A stretch of DNA of 32,560 nucleotides from Candidatus Aminicenantota bacterium (GTDB lineage Bacteria; Acidobacteriota; Aminicenantia; Aminicenantales; UBA8522), in NCBI GenBank assembly GCA_017886205.1, contig JAFNEO010000012.1:299207-331766 (forward strand). Reading direction: 5' to 3'. Shown here in pieces: positions 31,601-32,560 of the stretch. Position 1 is the stretch's first letter; each line of letters opens with the position of its first letter. A model generated the notes under the pieces. The model was not told the origin of the DNA. It did not search any database and saw nothing but the letters and a program-made list of their open reading frames with translations. A program made the position numbers and the translations under genes.

Positions 31601-32058
31601 AGTTCCGCCGTCTCCGCGACGACCGGGTCTTCCGAGTCGATGATCTCGTAGGATGGGCTGATCTTGGCCTCGACCGGCCGCATGCGGAGGAGGCGGTCGG
31701 CGAAGCTGTGGATGGTGCCGACAAAGGCGATGTCCACCTCGCCGAGGGCTGTGGCGAGGAGCGAGCGGCGGGCGTCGTCGCGGGGCGGTGTCTTGGCCAG
31801 GCTTTCGAGGAGGGCCTGGCGGATGCGGAGCTGGAGCTCACCGGCGGCTTTGCGGGTGAAAGTGATGGCCGCGATTCGGGACAGGGGGAGGGGCTGAGGG
31901 TGCGCAGAAGAAGCGGTGGGCGCGATAAGCTCCAGAATGCGGTTAACGAGGGTGTGCGTCTTGCCCGTGCCGGCGCCGGCTTCGACGACGACGTTCCGGG
32001 ACCGCTCGCGTACGATCGCTTCGCGCGCGGCGGAGTCGGGCAATTTGTCCTTTTTCAT
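28678..32058 (-). CDS. AddA/RecB-like UvrD-type helicase with C-terminal nuclease
   Basis: 1126 aa from ATG 32058 (MKKDKLPDSA). An upstream in-frame ATG at 32094 only adds residues encoded by a GC-rich hairpin and is disfavoured. Superfamily-1 motifs are in order: VEAGAGTGKTHT (25-36), AAITFTRKAAGEL, VDEFQDTDPLQ (about 394-404), IVGDPKQSIYRFRR, LTIHQAKGLEFPVVVLWDGF, and YYVAATRARDLLVV. The C-terminal ~200 residues hold a RecB nuclease: TGYIDLV, WIIDFKTD (about 1065-1072), then YKKQIELYSKL. Size and order match AddA (RecBCD-like end processing and Chi-regulated recombination). Its AddB partner is normally adjacent and would lie upstream, beyond the window end. High GC and undamaged. Confidence 0.88.
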   Translation of the reverse strand: MKKDKLPDSAAREAIVRERSRNVVVEAGAGTGKTHTLVNRILELIAPTASSAHPQPLPLSRIAAITFTRKAAGELQLRIRQALLESLAKTPPRDDARRSLLATALGEVDIAFVGTIHSFADRLLRMRPVEAKISPSYEIIDSEDPVVAETAELLLTSAESGLLPEALAPVMPSHGLSRSQLEEAQLTIQDYLDAGLHAEALILEHATIPGFDSLVSAMVLQRDVPFSRPEVPKPPLDRARQVIRDFIRRIDALPDGSEGTDWFKKLKPALHECLEETTPIGLFASLRRTILFAPDFKKGANFPDDPEGWSFWKEFAAGDKKNEVAPLQETLLAPLGGWLGARLARIAPVVVAAYEHIKTRHECVDQTDLLIKLRNLLERNEGGIRAFYQRLFDHILVDEFQDTDPLQAEILFFLAEDGQSARRWDKVRLTPGRLTIVGDPKQSIYRFRRADIVTYADVRERMAGQGALERRLETNFRSRPSLVGYYNERLPDLLGKPPENGRSFDREHGIAFYEDLAPGPIKDTLPVLHVLPYSDREAPKLYAGPARRIEAEMLARYLRWLKDESNLEVRDRETDETRPVEFGDIAVLAQTTTNLPLLFRAMERFGIPYAARGATLFLREPVIRQLILGLRAVADESDGIAQAAFFRPPFFALDLADVIAGRLKEDDLRRSPAVKEAAARAHQARDLLHSLRKSRFNGLPSQTARRLMEETAFARTLSLLPNGSQKLAAAREVLFILDELVARQGIDFDGATACIRDWIDSPVQMDSPAPVSGQAVLVLTIHQAKGLEFPVVVLWDGFAKLGARTDGSPWKVTRDGNWAIQLEGLKAGSKAGSSLIEQERAIEKEEKKRLYYVAATRARDLLVVPMPNQGKKDKISHVLAGDLAGEAVLKMDEFKTGDLPEWAAGVSEAPAFPEIRFAGGKAEKELSEGWKGALTTSGKPIAVPVAVTALAHAKEETTDLSDERDAGQSPSRFGPEFGATVHAALSAILRGSKAEIEKIVSACAARTGLENHIDEAIKDVQRALDTLKKMGLLAEKVARYAEYPVIMPDGQGRLITGYIDLVTHAPDCIWIIDFKTDPPPAESFDISYPAYKKQIELYSKLFADTIGTKKIIRSGLLFSADGAFYE

Positions 32059-32083
32059 ATCTAACTCTGCACCCTCTCCCCAA

Positions 32084-32330
32084 CCCTCTCCCATCGAAGG
32101 GAGAGGGATTCTCGCGCATCGAGGTCGGGGGGATTATATGAGGACTTGAATACCCTCATTAACTCCTCATGGCCCTGCGGGCCACCCGCGAACGATGAAA
32201 GTCCCCCTCCTCCCCACCTCCTCCCACCAGGGGAGGAGGATATATGAGTAATGCGCCCATTTGCTCCCCATCCCACCTGGAGGAGGATTTGTGAATGGCC
32301 CGTCCGATTCCTCCCCCCTCGGTGGGGGAG
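32084..32330. repeat. Cluster of GC-rich hairpins
   Basis: Three separate palindromes: CCCTCTCCC-atcgaa-GGGAGAGGG (32084-32107), CTCCTCCC-acca-GGGGAGGAG (32218-32238) and CTCCCCC-ctcggt-GGGGGAG (32311-32330). An imperfect CTCC...GGAGGAG unit at about 32265-32285 lies between them. GGAGGATTTGT follows two units. The cluster lies in the 5' region of the helicase gene. It resembles intergenic hairpin repeats; no gene is seen here. Confidence 0.6.
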
Positions 32331-32342
32331 GATTTGTATAGA

Positions 32343-32382
32343 CCGGGGACATGGTTTACAAGTGTTCGGAGACATAGTTTAC
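32343..32382. repeat. IS-end-like direct repeat
   Basis: CGGGGACATGGTTTACA (32344-32360) and CGGAGACATAGTTTACA (32367-32383) repeat with a 23-bp period. This double unit is familiar beside integrase-type (IS481/IS3-like) transposase genes. It directly abuts the stop codon of the transposase-like fragment. Confidence 0.5.
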
Positions 32383-32560
32383 ACATTTTCCAGCTCGGTT
32401 GTAGAGCTTTTTAGGTCGATAGAAGAAATTTTGTGATGACAGAAGTAGACATCATAGACCCCGTCATTCAGCGTTGGCCGCAAGCCCCCAGGAAGGCCTC
32501 GGACAGCTCTCCCCACCGCCCATTCCCGGCCTTGAAAATAAAACACCCCTTGCTGTAGAA
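32379..32560 (-). pseudogene. C-terminal fragment of an integrase-type transposase (IS481-like)
   Basis: On the minus strand the 35 codons before TAA (32381-32379) read GLRPTLNDGVYDVYFCHHKI and on to LENV, like the C-terminal strand-rich end of IS481-type transposases. Further upstream the plausible coding frame (FKAGNGRWGELSEAFLGA) is shifted, so the gene appears frameshifted. It is cut by the window end. The assignment is by recall of the motif only. Confidence 0.4.

Noticed and set aside
32059..32094. N-terminal extension of the AddA-like protein (MGEGWGEGAELD)
   Set aside because: The residues are translated from a GC-rich hairpin; the ATG at 32058 gives a normal family N-terminus.

Overview
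This is a bacterial accessory-genome window of moderate GC content. It is dominated by defence-type genes, toxin-antitoxin (TA) modules, gene relics and small palindromic repeats. No rRNA, tRNA or core operon is present, so taxonomy cannot be fixed from the sequence. The abundance of GGGGACA...TGTCCCC hairpin repeats and of MNT/HEPN, HicAB and RelE-type modules fits an environmental lineage such as Acidobacteriota/Aminicenantes-like bacteria, but that is only a guess.

Layout. (1) 1-10,840: six co-oriented genes that look like a defence island. They are the 3' part of a DUF1156-family DNA methylase, a 1211-aa PLD-nuclease/SNF2 helicase fusion, a GmrSD-type DUF262-DUF1524 endonuclease, and a tight three-gene set (zinc-ribbon protein, predicted winged-helix/helical protein, YaaA/DUF6884-like protein) whose members I cannot assign to a described system. 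(2) 10,840-12,300: two single-gene units bounded by attC-like inverted boxes (GTTAGCTGC / GCAGCTAAC), resembling integron cassettes without an integrase in view. (3) 12,640-28,600: a TA archipelago. It holds a broken ImmA/IrrE gene and a second relic of its tail, DUF2442/DUF4160, HicB with a truncated HicA, two nucleotidyltransferase (MNT)/HEPN modules plus relics of two more, a HicB-RHH protein with a tiny Cys-rich partner, RHH/RelE-like, DUF4258/DUF2283, Phd/RelE and RHH/PIN pairs. Interspersed are a secreted CocE-like hydrolase, a tandem GIY-YIG-like protein, a SEC-C protein, a DUF4143 ATPase and a RecB-type Fe-S nuclease. (4) 28,678-32,058: an AddA/RecB-like helicase-nuclease on the minus strand, followed by GC-rich hairpins and an IS relic at the window end.

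How it fits together. The left block plausibly marks and attacks DNA: methylase for self-marking, PLD-helicase and GmrSD-like nuclease for restriction. The right block is a recombination-rich zone where TA modules have been gained, duplicated and broken. A family of palindromic repeats sits at or inside several broken genes (DUF4160, hicA). Its copies show paired base changes that keep the hairpin intact, and some are nested, so the repeats look like small mobile hairpin elements. A gene for a RecB-type nuclease has two partial copies of its 5' end, 4 kb apart, which meet at the same 10-bp word. All functional statements come from motif reading and family knowledge; no database search was run.
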